DNA of 64,000 nt from Pseudoponticoccus marisrubri (GTDB taxonomy: Bacteria; Pseudomonadota; Alphaproteobacteria; Rhodobacterales; Rhodobacteraceae): positions 1 through 64,000 of the forward strand of contig NZ_LPXO01000002.1 in assembly GCF_001482405.1 (NCBI RefSeq), in the 5' to 3' direction. Position numbers and translations under genes: made by a program. The notes beneath the pieces were generated by a model, which was not told where the DNA came from, did not search any database, and saw nothing but the letters and a program-made list of their open reading frames with translations. Shown here one piece after another: positions 1 to 6,965 of the stretch; the first letter of the stretch is position 1, and every line of letters begins with the position of its first letter.

Positions 1-84
1 CGAGTACTGCTTCCGGGTCTTGCGCTTGATCCCTTTGACCAGCTTGTCGGCCGCGTCCTTGGATGTTCCGGATTTCTGGCTCAT
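1..84 (-). CDS. IS3-family transposase OrfA, N-terminal fragment
   Basis: The first 28 codons read MSQKSGTSKDAADKLVKGIK and then RKTRKQYS. A basic start leading into (R/K)KQYS matches the N-terminus of OrfA helix-turn-helix proteins of IS3-type elements, where AEEKIRIV usually follows. The ATG at 84-82 has an AAGGAGCGA ribosome-binding site. The gene runs off the window, so neither OrfB nor the programmed frameshift can be seen. The family call rests on memory of related OrfA proteins. Confidence 0.65.
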   Translation of the reverse strand, partial: MSQKSGTSKDAADKLVKGIKRKTRKQYS

Positions 85-168
85 CTTCGCTCCTTGGTGC
101 CTGCGATGATCCAGAAATCCTCCGTTACGAAAACCTCAAATCTGTCCCACAGGTGCTGACGTCAGACA
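1..168 (-). mobile_element. IS3-type insertion sequence, 5' end only
   Basis: This is the left-facing end of an insertion sequence that continues beyond the window. It contains the start of an OrfA-type transposase gene and, upstream of it, an end sequence. Read from the outer edge at 168 inward, the end begins TGTCTGACGTCAGCACC, which fits a terminal inverted repeat opening with TG. The edge at 168 is inferred from that TG start and from the protein-coding frame that opens immediately beyond it. The other end and any target duplication lie outside the window. Confidence 0.6.
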
Positions 169-381
169 GCAGATGATGACGAGGCCGAACTTCCCGTCGA
201 GTATCACATGGGCGCCGCCCTATTTACCGCCACTGTCGTGATGGACACCTTGCTTGAACACGCCGAGATACATGACGTTAATCGGCGCGAAGTACAGGCA
301 CAGATTGAGGCAACCTTCGGCGCGATCCCCGGCCATGTTCGCGAGTGGATACGCGCGAAACGCAAGGGTACGCTTCGGTAG
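169..381 (+). pseudogene. 3' remnant of an unidentified gene cut by the IS element
   Basis: An open frame enters directly from the IS end and runs to TAG at 379-381. It encodes an acidic start (DDDEAELP) and then a 57-residue stretch from the internal Met at 208, ending VREWIRAKRKGTLR. The composition is protein-like, with two amphipathic helices. The frame is closed by TGA at 157-159, inside the IS, so the 5' part of the gene is on the far side of the insertion or lost. The internal ATG at 208 has no clear ribosome-binding site. Family not recognised. Confidence 0.4.
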
Positions 382-585
382 GCTCACGCCATTCCAGTTA
401 TCGCAGATAGTAGCAGCAAAAGGCCCAAGAAGACCACGCCGGAACTGAGGAAGCCAGAAACTCCACCCCTCCCAAAAATTGACATTCTATGAAGCCGACG
501 CAATCTGACCGGTCACAGTCAATTGCCTTCCTAAACCTATGTTGGCACAGTGCGTATAGAGGATGCTGAATGAAAAGGAGAACTT

Positions 586-981
586 GTGCTTAGGAAATCG
601 AAAGGAGGCGTATCGACGCTTGCGGGAGTTGCTATCTTGAGCTTGATGGCGGGCGCCGCAGCATCCATGGACTACCTAAACACGGTGGTAACGAACGGAC
701 AACGTGACTTCGCCGAAGGTGTTCTTGAGGGATACTTTCTTCAGGTTGATGGTGTTACTATTTGTGCTTCTCCCTACGTGATCGGCAAATACGTCTCCTG
801 TAGCCCAGCCTTGAAGATTGCGGGACGCGTATACCGAGCGCCTTCCCAGAGAGTATGGGTCAAGTCAAACGGTCAGCTTGGCGGTATGGACGTGATTGAT
901 GCTCAGGGACGGTTTCGCTGCACAGGCCCTGTCGCGTCGAACGAGTTTCGCGGTCCCGACAGCTATCTGTACTGCCCTTAA
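586..981 (+). CDS. Small putative secreted protein
   Basis: This is a 131-residue protein with a short basic N-terminus (MLRKSKGG) and a hydrophobic segment around residues 10-27 ending AGAAA, consistent with a Sec signal peptide. The mature part has four cysteines, as C-x11-C and a later pair near the C-terminus (FRCTG and LYCP), so two disulfides are possible. The GTG start at 586 is supported by AAAAGGAGA about seven bases upstream. Base composition is lower in G+C than the core genes to the right, in line with the mobile setting. No family was recognised. Confidence 0.5.
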   Translation: MLRKSKGGVSTLAGVAILSLMAGAAASMDYLNTVVTNGQRDFAEGVLEGYFLQVDGVTICASPYVIGKYVSCSPALKIAGRVYRAPSQRVWVKSNGQLGGMDVIDAQGRFRCTGPVASNEFRGPDSYLYCP

Positions 982-1237
982 AAACGGCATAGTCTCGGAT
1001 CTTCTGCGTGGCTCCCCGCCATGGGCCAAGCGATTGTACTAGAGATCATCCAGTGTTTGCCGCGCATTGTGCGGCAAGTCCATTTGTTCAGGGCACCCAA
1101 CATACGGAATGCTTGAGCCCCGGCACGGATCTTCATTCTTGGCACGCGATTACGTGGCGTCATATGTGCCAGAATTAAGCCGAAATCCGGTGCCAGAGAA
1201 CTCCATAGCCTTTTGAAATTATTAGGCAGCCTCCGCG
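982..1237. other. Intergenic stretch, no gene seen
   Basis: No plausible gene was found. The only frame is a 61-codon antisense one without family features. The composition resembles the mobile flank to the left. The stretch ends at a tRNA-like 3' fragment. Confidence 0.5.
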
Positions 1238-1260
1238 TTCGAGTCCCTCCGGGCCTACCA
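1238..1260 (+). other. tRNA 3'-end fragment, candidate attachment site
   Basis: TTCGAGTCCCTCCGGGCCT followed by ACCA has the form of a tRNA T-loop, the 3' T-stem strand, the acceptor 3' strand, a discriminator A and CCA. The matching 5' acceptor strand (AGGCCCG) and the 5' T-stem strand (GAGGG) are absent in the 80 bases upstream, so this is not a functional tRNA. A lone tRNA 3' end at the junction of mobile and housekeeping DNA is typical of an att site left by a tyrosine integrase. The parent tRNA was not identified. Confidence 0.45.
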
Positions 1261-1295
1261 GTGCGGGCACCCTACCCTTTGCGCAGCCCAGCGGC

Positions 1296-2837
1296 TCAGC
1301 GGCCCTTGAAGAGTCCGCCCAGCACGCCGCGGACGAGGCGGCGGCCGGTGGTGCCGGTCAGCTCCTTCATCACCATGCGGCCCATGGCCTCGCCGAAGCT
1401 TGGCCCCTTGCGCGGTTTGCGCGCGCTGGAGCGGCCGACGCGGGTGCCGGAATAGCGCCGCGCGGTGCGGTACTCGCGGCGCTCAAGCGGCAGGTCCTCC
1501 TCCTCGGCCTCGGCGGCTTCGGCCGCAAGGGCGGCGGCCTCGGCCCGGGCGCGCAGGATCTCGTGGGCGGAGTGCCGGTCGGTCGCGGCGTCGTAGCGCG
1601 CGCCCAGATCGGAAGCGGCGCGGATCGCGGCGCGCTCTTCCGGGGAAATGGGACCCAGCTGCGAGGAAGGCGGGCGTATCAGCGTGCGTTGCACGATCCC
1701 CGGCACACCCTTTGCCTGCAGCATCGAGGTTACCGCCTCGCCCACGCCGACCTCGCGGATCGCGGCCTCGGTGTCGAAATCGGGGTTGGCGCGGTAGGTC
1801 TCGGCGGCCATGCGCAGCGCGTTGCGGTCACGCGCGGTGAAGGCGCGCAAAGCGTGCTGGATGCGGTTGCCCAGCTGGCCGAGGATGTCCTCGGGGATGT
1901 CATCGGGCGCCTGGGTGATGAAATAGACCCCCACCCCCTTGGAGCGGATCAGCCTTGCCACCTGTTCGACCTTGTCGACCAGCGCCTTGGGGGCGTCGTC
2001 GAACAGAAGATGCGCCTCGTCGAAGAAGAAGACCAGCTTCGGCTTGTCGGGATCGCCGACCTCGGGCAGCTCCTCGAAGAGCTCCGACAGCAGCCAGAGC
2101 AGGAAGGTCGCGTAAAGCCGCGGCGCCGTCATCAGCCGGTCGGCGGCGAGGATGTTGACCTGCCCGCGCCCGTCCGGGGCGCGCCGCATCAGGTCCGACA
2201 GGCGCAGCGCAGGTTCGCCGAAGAAGCCGGTGCCGCCCTGGTTTTCCAGCACCAGCAGGCGGCGCTGGATGGCGCCGATCGAGGCGGTCGAGATCGTGCC
2301 GTAACGCAGGGCCAGATTGGCACGGTTCTCGCCGATCCAGACCAGCATGGCGCGCAGATCGGCAAGATCCAGCAGCGGCAGCCCCTCTTCATCCGAGAGC
2401 CGGAAGGCGATGTTCAGCACGCCCTCCTGCGCCTCGGAGAGATCGAGCAGGCGCGACAGCAAGTGTGGCCCCATCTCGGCCACGGTGGCGCGCACCGGGT
2501 GGCCCTGCTGTCCGAAGAGATCCCAAAAGGTCACCGGGAAGGCGTCATAGGCGAAGGTGTCGAAACCGATCGTGGCGCAGCGCGCCATGAAGGCGTCGTG
2601 CAGCTTGTGATCGGGGCGGCCGGCGACCGCGAGACCGGCCAGGTCGCCCTTCACATCGGCCATGAAGACCGGCACGCCGGCTTGCGAAAAGCCCTCGGCA
2701 AGGATTTGCAAAGTCACCGTCTTGCCGGTGCCCGTGGCCCCCGCGATCAGCCCGTGACGGTTGGCATAGCCGAGGTCCAGCCACTGTTTTTCGCCATGCC
2801 CCGGGCCGCCGCCGCCCACGAAAACGCCATTTTCCAT
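1296..2837 (-). CDS. DUF853 / HerA-like helicase family ATPase (YjgR type)
   Basis: The 513-residue protein has the layout of DUF853 ATPases. There is a Walker A GATGTGKT near residue 33-40, a Walker B KLVFFFDEAHLLF in the middle, the family segment GVYFITQAPDDIPEDILGQL, and an acidic, Ala/Glu-rich linker before a basic Gly-rich tail (RRLVRGVLGGLFKGR). Members are hexameric HerA/FtsK-type ATPases whose role is not settled. I chose the ATG at 2837, which follows a GGGGGCAGG ribosome-binding site. An alternative ATG at 2870 would add 11 residues. The upstream flank holds two candidate small RNAs on the other strand. Confidence 0.85.
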   Translation of the reverse strand: MENGVFVGGGGPGHGEKQWLDLGYANRHGLIAGATGTGKTVTLQILAEGFSQAGVPVFMADVKGDLAGLAVAGRPDHKLHDAFMARCATIGFDTFAYDAFPVTFWDLFGQQGHPVRATVAEMGPHLLSRLLDLSEAQEGVLNIAFRLSDEEGLPLLDLADLRAMLVWIGENRANLALRYGTISTASIGAIQRRLLVLENQGGTGFFGEPALRLSDLMRRAPDGRGQVNILAADRLMTAPRLYATFLLWLLSELFEELPEVGDPDKPKLVFFFDEAHLLFDDAPKALVDKVEQVARLIRSKGVGVYFITQAPDDIPEDILGQLGNRIQHALRAFTARDRNALRMAAETYRANPDFDTEAAIREVGVGEAVTSMLQAKGVPGIVQRTLIRPPSSQLGPISPEERAAIRAASDLGARYDAATDRHSAHEILRARAEAAALAAEAAEAEEEDLPLERREYRTARRYSGTRVGRSSARKPRKGPSFGEAMGRMVMKELTGTTGRRLVRGVLGGLFKGR

Positions 2838-2888
2838 GCCTGCCCCCCGGTTTCGCACCGGGTCAAACATACAACCTTAACCTTTTGA

Positions 2889-2986
2889 TGCCAGTCTGTT
2901 TTCGGTCCGGGGCGTCATGTCCTCTCCTGCCCCGGGCGGACTTCCTCCCTGTCAGACTGGCCGCGCCTTCGGGCGCGGCTTTTTTC
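2889..2986 (+). ncRNA. Candidate small RNA with CU-rich loops and own terminator
   Basis: No coding frame fits this stretch, but it is strongly structured. GCCAGTCTG at 2890-2898 is the exact complement of CAGACTGGC at 2953-2961. Inside that pair, CCGGGGC at 2907-2913 pairs with GCCCCGG at 2929-2935, leaving a 15-base loop with CCTCTCCT. A second unpaired CU-rich stretch (CTTCCTCCCT) follows, and a Rho-independent terminator closes the element. CU-rich loops that can meet ribosome-binding sites are a known trait of alphaproteobacterial sRNAs such as the CcsR/cuckoo type. Family membership and the promoter are inferred. Confidence 0.5.
2960..2985 (+). terminator. Rho-independent terminator of the first sRNA candidate
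   Basis: GCCGCGCC at 2960-2967 and GGCGCGGC at 2972-2979 form a perfect 8-bp stem with a TTCG tetraloop, followed by six T. No protein gene on this strand ends here, which is the main reason to suspect a non-coding transcript. Confidence 0.85.
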
Positions 2987-3024
2987 ATTCGTCAGTCTTC
3001 CTGAGTTTTTCTCTCATAAGCCTG

Positions 3025-3053
3025 TTGACCCGCGCGGGCTCTTTGCGTAGCGT
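3025..3053 (+). promoter_or_regulatory. Candidate sigma-70 promoter of the second sRNA
   Basis: TTGACC at 3025-3030 is followed after exactly 17 bases by TAGCGT at 3048-3053. A good -35 with a weak -10 is common in Rhodobacterales. Transcription would begin near 3059-3061, just before a hairpin and a terminator. Confidence 0.5.
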
Positions 3054-3059
3054 CCCGAC

Positions 3060-3127
3060 CAATGACAAAGTCGGCCGGTCCGACAGGGAGTGAAATGGAA
3101 AGGGGCTTACGGGCCCCTTTCCTTTTT
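3060..3127 (+). ncRNA. Candidate small RNA, about 68 nt
   Basis: A promoter-like pair at 3025-3053 and a strong terminator at 3097-3127 bracket a stretch with no convincing reading frame. The 5' part folds as GTCGG (3070-3074) with CCGAC (3080-3084). The linker AGGGAGTGAAATGG is unpaired. The next gene starts 145 bases past the terminator, so this could instead be a terminated leader of the IalB gene. The tight promoter-hairpin-terminator arrangement favours a stand-alone sRNA. Confidence 0.5.
3097..3127 (+). terminator. Rho-independent terminator of the second sRNA candidate
   Basis: GGAAAGGGGC at 3097-3106 pairs with GCCCCTTTCC at 3113-3122, giving ten base pairs. The loop is TTACGG and five T follow. 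Confidence 0.85.
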
Positions 3128-3271
3128 GGTGCGTCCGACGCCGCCCCGTGGGGCCGGCCCGTGCGGTCCTCCGCTCATCCCGGTGCGGACCGGCCATTTT
3201 TGCCCGCTGACACTCCGCCCGGCACATGCTAAGCGCAGTCGCGAGAAATTTCTGGATCTCAGGGGAGCCCG

Positions 3272-3886
3272 ATGACCAAACCGCTTCTTCTTCTTTCCTT
3301 GATCGCCGCCCTCGGCACCACCCCGGCGCTGGCCCAGGACGCGCCCGCCGAAGAGGATGCCCCGACCACCGGCACCAATATCGGTGGCGGCCTGGACCTG
3401 GGCGAGGATGCCACGGCCGGTGCGCAGCAGCAGGGGCCCAACACCTATATCCGCGACACCTACGATGACTGGTCGCTGCAATGCCTCGAAGTGGCCGAGG
3501 CGGATGATGTCTGCCAGATGTACCAGCTGCTGAAGGATGGCGAGGACAACTCGGTCGCCGAGGTCAGCATCTTCCGGCTGCAGAATGGCGGGCAGGCCGT
3601 GGCCGGCGGCACCTTCGTCGTCCCGCTCGAGACGCTGCTGACGCAGAAGCTGACCGTCGCCGTCGATGGCGGTCAGGCGCGGCGCTACGACTTCTCGTTC
3701 TGCGGCGTGGCTGGCTGCTATGCCCGCGTCGGCTTTACCGAGCAGGACATTGCGCGCTTCAAGGCCGGTGCCGTGGCCAAGGTCACCATCGTGCCGGCGC
3801 TGGCCCCCGACCAGAAGGTCGAGCTGGACATGTCGCTTTCGGGCTTCACCGCCGCCTATGACGAGACCTCGGCCCTGCGCCAGTAA
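3272..3886 (+). CDS. Invasion-associated locus B (IalB) family periplasmic protein
   Basis: The 204-residue product has a clear Sec signal peptide (MTKPLLLLSLIAALGTTPAL, cut after AQ). A disordered acidic linker leads to the IalB domain from about residue 65 (DDWSLQCLEV...VCQMYQLL). Paired cysteines near 73 and 82 and a second pair FCGVAGCYAR are family hallmarks. IalB was named for red-cell invasion in Bartonella, but homologues are widespread in free-living alphaproteobacteria and their role is unknown. The ATG at 3272 follows AGGGGAG. The gene is monocistronic with its own terminator. Confidence 0.88.
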   Translation: MTKPLLLLSLIAALGTTPALAQDAPAEEDAPTTGTNIGGGLDLGEDATAGAQQQGPNTYIRDTYDDWSLQCLEVAEADDVCQMYQLLKDGEDNSVAEVSIFRLQNGGQAVAGGTFVVPLETLLTQKLTVAVDGGQARRYDFSFCGVAGCYARVGFTEQDIARFKAGAVAKVTIVPALAPDQKVELDMSLSGFTAAYDETSALRQ

Positions 3887-3909
3887 GGACATCCCGATAC
3901 ATTGTGAAA

Positions 3910-3937
3910 GGCGCGCCCCGCCCGGGCGCGCCTTTTT
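3910..3937 (+). terminator. Rho-independent terminator after the IalB gene
   Basis: GGCGCGCCC at 3910-3918 and GGGCGCGCC at 3924-3932 form a 9-bp stem followed by five T and then CTTTT. Confidence 0.85.
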
Positions 3938-3958
3938 CTTTTGCGGGGGCCCGGCCGC

Positions 3959-4207
3959 CTACTGGCTCGCCATGCCCACCAGCATGGAGCCGAGCGCCAC
4001 GACATGGATCAGCATGATCGCCCGGTCGTTCCAGAGCACGCCCACGATCAGCCAGCCCAGCACGCCTGCGAGGAACAGGTAGAGGTTCCACGGGGTCCAG
4101 CCGAAACCGGTCGCGGCATAGCCCAGGATCTGGATGACCGAGGCCACCCATTTCACGACAAAGGCCGTCCGGCCGTGTTCGACACGTGCGAGGGTCTCAG
4201 ACGCCAC
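3959..4207 (-). CDS. Small membrane protein (DUF6552-like)
   Basis: The 82-residue protein has two or three hydrophobic segments separated by a Trp/Pro-rich turn (FGWTPWNLYLF) and a second conserved-looking stretch (NDRAIMLIHVVALG). This pattern recalls small Rhodobacterales membrane proteins filed under DUF6552; I recall the family only loosely. The start overlaps the 3' end of the SDR gene by 11 bases, so the two are probably translationally coupled and co-regulated. Confidence 0.6.
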   Translation of the reverse strand: MASETLARVEHGRTAFVVKWVASVIQILGYAATGFGWTPWNLYLFLAGVLGWLIVGVLWNDRAIMLIHVVALGSMLVGMASQ

Positions 4208-4901
4208 GGGTCAGCCCCCCGTCGACCCGCCAGTTCTGCCCGGTGACATAGCCGCCGCCCTCGGAGGCCAGCCAGCCGATCAGCGAGGACACCTCGTCTT
4301 CGCGCCCGTAGCGGCCCATCGGGATGCGCGCGCGGCGGTCCTCGGTCTCGGGCAGGCTGTCGATGAAGCCCGGCAGAATGTTGTTCATGCGGATGTTCTG
4401 CGCCGCGTACCGGTCGGCATAGAGCTTGGCAAAGCTGGCAAGCCCCGCCCGGAACACGCCGGATGTCGGGAAGAGCGGGTCCGGCTCGAAGGCGGCGAAG
4501 GTCGAGATGTTGATGATCGCGCCGCCGCCCTGCCCTGCCATGACGGGCGTGACCAGCCGCGTCGCCCGGATCACGTTCAGCAGGTAGATGTCGAGCCCGT
4601 CATGCCAGCCATCATCGGTGATCTCCAGAATGTCGCCCTTGGGCCCGTGCCCGGCCGAGTTCACCAGCACGTCGACCCGCCCCCAGCGCGCCATCGCGGC
4701 GTCGACGAGCCGGCCAAGATCCGCGACCGACCGGTTCGAGCCCGTCACGCCGAGCCCGCCCAGCTCCTCGGCCAGCGCCTCCCCCTTGCCGGAGGAAGAC
4801 AGCACGCCGACCCGGAACCCGTCGGCGGCCAGCCGCCGTGCCGCGCCCGCGCCCATGCCGCTGCCGCCCGCGGTGACCAGTGCCACTTTTTCTGTCGTCA
4901 T
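4197..4901 (-). CDS. SDR-family oxidoreductase with degenerate catalytic motif
   Basis: This is a Rossmann-fold short-chain dehydrogenase-like protein of about 234 residues. The cofactor loop is TAGGSGMGAG instead of the usual TGxxxGxG, the NAG motif reads VLVNSAGHG, and NISTF supplies the usual serine. The catalytic Tyr-x3-Lys is missing: the segment reads FPTSGVFRAGLASF, with Ser and Arg at the Tyr and Lys positions. The fold is safe but ordinary SDR chemistry is doubtful. I place the start at the internal ATG (MTTEKVALVT), as the four residues before it are not family-like. The gene is divergent from a LysR gene that probably controls it. Confidence 0.8.
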   Translation of the reverse strand: MTTEKVALVTAGGSGMGAGAARRLAADGFRVGVLSSSGKGEALAEELGGLGVTGSNRSVADLGRLVDAAMARWGRVDVLVNSAGHGPKGDILEITDDGWHDGLDIYLLNVIRATRLVTPVMAGQGGGAIINISTFAAFEPDPLFPTSGVFRAGLASFAKLYADRYAAQNIRMNNILPGFIDSLPETEDRRARIPMGRYGREDEVSSLIGWLASEGGGYVTGQNWRVDGGLTRGV

Positions 4902-5018
4902 GATCCTCTCCATCTTGCTGTCCGATCCTGTCGGATTGCCTCTGTTGTCCCTCAGCTAAGGGCGATAGGCTCTGCGCACCAACCAGAACGGCGATTGCCC
5001 GGGTGCAGGAATTCTATC

Positions 5019-5909
5019 GTGTCGGATGAAAAGCGACTGCCGCCGCTGAACGGGTTGCGCGCCTTCGCCGCCGCCGGCCGTCACCTGAGCTTTCGCGCCG
5101 CGGCCGACGAGCTGGGCGTGACCCAGGGCGCGGTGGCCCAGCAGGTGCGCGGGCTCGAGGATCACCTCGGCCTGCGCCTCTTCCTGCGCGAGCCGCGCGG
5201 GCTTGCCTTCACCGAGGAGGGGCGCGCCTATCATGCGGCGGTGGCGCGGGCCTTTTCCGGCCTCGCGGAGGCCACCACGGCGCTGCGCGCGGCGCCGTCA
5301 CGGGTGACGATCAGCGTGACGCCCACCTTCGCGTCGAAATGGCTGATCCCGCGGCTGGCCGAGTTCACCGGCGCCCATCCCGATATCGACCTGCGCATCA
5401 CCGCGACCGAGCGGATCTCGAGTTTTCATGCCGACGGGATCGACCTGGCCGTGCGCCAGGGCCGCCCGCCCTTCGGCGCCAGCCTGCGCGCCGACCGGCT
5501 CTTTCCACAGGCGGTGATCGCGGTCTGCGCCCCGCATCTTGTCGCGGACCGGGCGCTGCCGCTTGATGCCGCGGCGCTGGCGGACATGACGCTCTTGCAC
5601 GACACCCATGACCTCTGGCCGGCTTTCATCGACGCGGCCTTCGGGCGCGATCCGGGACAGCCCCGTGCGCTGCGCTTCAACCAGACGACGCTCAGCCTCG
5701 ACGCGGCGCTGGCCGGACAGGGCATCGCGCTGGCCAGCGGCTTCCTCGTCCGGCGGGATCTTGATGCGGGGCGGCTGGTCCAGCCGATCGACTGCGTGCT
5801 TGCCGGCGGGCAGGACTTCCACCTGCTGTCACCGCGACAAGGCGTATCGCAGGCGGCACTGCGTGTGCGCGACTGGTTGCTGAGCGCAGCCGGGGACGAC
5901 CGTCTCTAG
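5019..5909 (+). CDS. LysR-family transcriptional regulator (GcvA-like)
   Basis: The 296-residue protein has an N-terminal winged helix (LPPLNGLRAFAAAGRHLSF, then AADELGVTQGAVAQQVRGLE) and a type 2 periplasmic-binding effector domain from about residue 90. The opening PPLNGLRAFxAAxRHLSF is characteristic of the GcvA branch. The GTG start at 5019 is preceded by GCAGGA and matches the usual length. It lies head to head with the SDR gene, with about 117 bases between starts, the usual arrangement for a LysR regulator and its target. Confidence 0.88.
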   Translation: MSDEKRLPPLNGLRAFAAAGRHLSFRAAADELGVTQGAVAQQVRGLEDHLGLRLFLREPRGLAFTEEGRAYHAAVARAFSGLAEATTALRAAPSRVTISVTPTFASKWLIPRLAEFTGAHPDIDLRITATERISSFHADGIDLAVRQGRPPFGASLRADRLFPQAVIAVCAPHLVADRALPLDAAALADMTLLHDTHDLWPAFIDAAFGRDPGQPRALRFNQTTLSLDAALAGQGIALASGFLVRRDLDAGRLVQPIDCVLAGGQDFHLLSPRQGVSQAALRVRDWLLSAAGDDRL

Positions 5910-5926
5910 GCCCCCCTCAGAGAGGC

Positions 5927-6907
5927 TCAGGCCGCGGTCTCGCCCTTGGTCCCGAAGACGCGCGCCCAGACCGGGGCGACCAGTTTGGTGCCGATCGGGA
6001 TCAGGATCAGCCCCACCAGAAAGCCCAGCACGAAGTCGATCGCCGCGGTGATGATCCATTCCAGCGCCGGGCTGCCACCGCCGAAGGCGACAGCCACATG
6101 ATGGATCGTCTCCTCCGGCCAGTGCCAGCCCATCTCGTGCAGCGAATGCACGATGATCGAGCCGCCGACCCAGAGCATCGCCGCCGTGCCGATGATCATC
6201 AGCAGTTTCAGGAAATAGGGCATGACCTTGACGATGCCTGCACCCAGGCCGCGGCTCAGCCCGGTGCGGCCATTGGCGTTCATCCAGAGGCCCACATCGT
6301 CCATCTTCACGATCACCGCAACCGCGCCGTAGACCGCCAGCGTGATCAGCACGGCCACCACCGCCAGCGTCGCGGCCTGCATCCAGAAGGTCGTCTCGCC
6401 CAGTGCCTCGTCGATGGCGGCCAGCGAGATCACCATGATCTCGGCCGAGAGGATAAAATCGGTCTTGATCGCGCCCTTGACCTTTTCCTCTTCGAGGTGG
6501 CCGGGATCCTTCACCGCGTGGCTGCCATCGGGCCCGCCGGAATGGGCGTCATGCGCCGTCAACGCATGCACGATCTTCTCGGCCCCCTCGTAACTCAGGT
6601 AACAGCCGCCAAGGATCAGCAGCGGCCAGACCAGCCAGGGCACGAAGGCGGCCATCAGCAGCGCGGCGGGCAGCAGGAAGACCAGCTTGTTGATCAGCGA
6701 TCCGCGCGCGATGCGCCAGATGATCGGCAGCTCGCGGGCGGGCTTGAACCCCTGGACGTATTTCGGCGTCACCGCCGCGTCGTCGATGATAACGCCCGCG
6801 GTCTTGGAGCCCGCCTTCATCGCCGCCGCGCCGATATCGTCGACCGAGGCCGCCGCGATCTTGGCGATGGCCGCCACGTCGTCCAGAAGTGCCAGAAGCC
6901 CGCTCAT
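5927..6907 (-). CDS. DUF808 family inner-membrane protein (YedI-like)
   Basis: The 326-residue protein opens MSGLLALLDDVAAIAKIAAA and continues with AMKAGSKTAGVIIDDAAVTP, the signature of DUF808. Several hydrophobic segments follow (about residues 75-105, 170-215, 230-265 and 280-310), with the conserved GGxYLxYEGxEK motif (GGCYLSYEGAEK). Function is unknown; it is an integral membrane protein. The gene stands alone, convergent with the LysR gene. Confidence 0.9.
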   Translation of the reverse strand: MSGLLALLDDVAAIAKIAAASVDDIGAAAMKAGSKTAGVIIDDAAVTPKYVQGFKPARELPIIWRIARGSLINKLVFLLPAALLMAAFVPWLVWPLLILGGCYLSYEGAEKIVHALTAHDAHSGGPDGSHAVKDPGHLEEEKVKGAIKTDFILSAEIMVISLAAIDEALGETTFWMQAATLAVVAVLITLAVYGAVAVIVKMDDVGLWMNANGRTGLSRGLGAGIVKVMPYFLKLLMIIGTAAMLWVGGSIIVHSLHEMGWHWPEETIHHVAVAFGGGSPALEWIITAAIDFVLGFLVGLILIPIGTKLVAPVWARVFGTKGETAA

Positions 6908-6965
6908 GCTTTGCCCCTTGGATGCCTGCCCTTGCGTGTCGCGGCCACCCTAGTGGCTGGCCCGC

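Noticed and set aside
254-448. 64-codon TTG-started frame near the left edge
   Set aside because: It overlaps the more protein-like remnant frame 169-381 and has an Arg/Pro-rich shadow composition.
1201-1260. Complete tRNA gene
   Set aside because: Only the T-loop, 3' T-stem strand, acceptor 3' strand and CCA are present. No matching 5' acceptor strand, D-arm or anticodon arm lies upstream.
1563-2888. 441-codon plus-strand frame opposite the DUF853 gene
   Set aside because: It is the antisense shadow of a gene with intact Walker motifs. The translation is Gln/His/Arg-rich without family features, the usual result of G+C-rich third positions.
4134-5018. Long in-frame N-terminal extension of the LysR gene (591 codons in all)
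   Set aside because: The extension is antisense to the SDR gene. The LysR consensus starts at the GTG at 5019, with a ribosome-binding site and normal family length.
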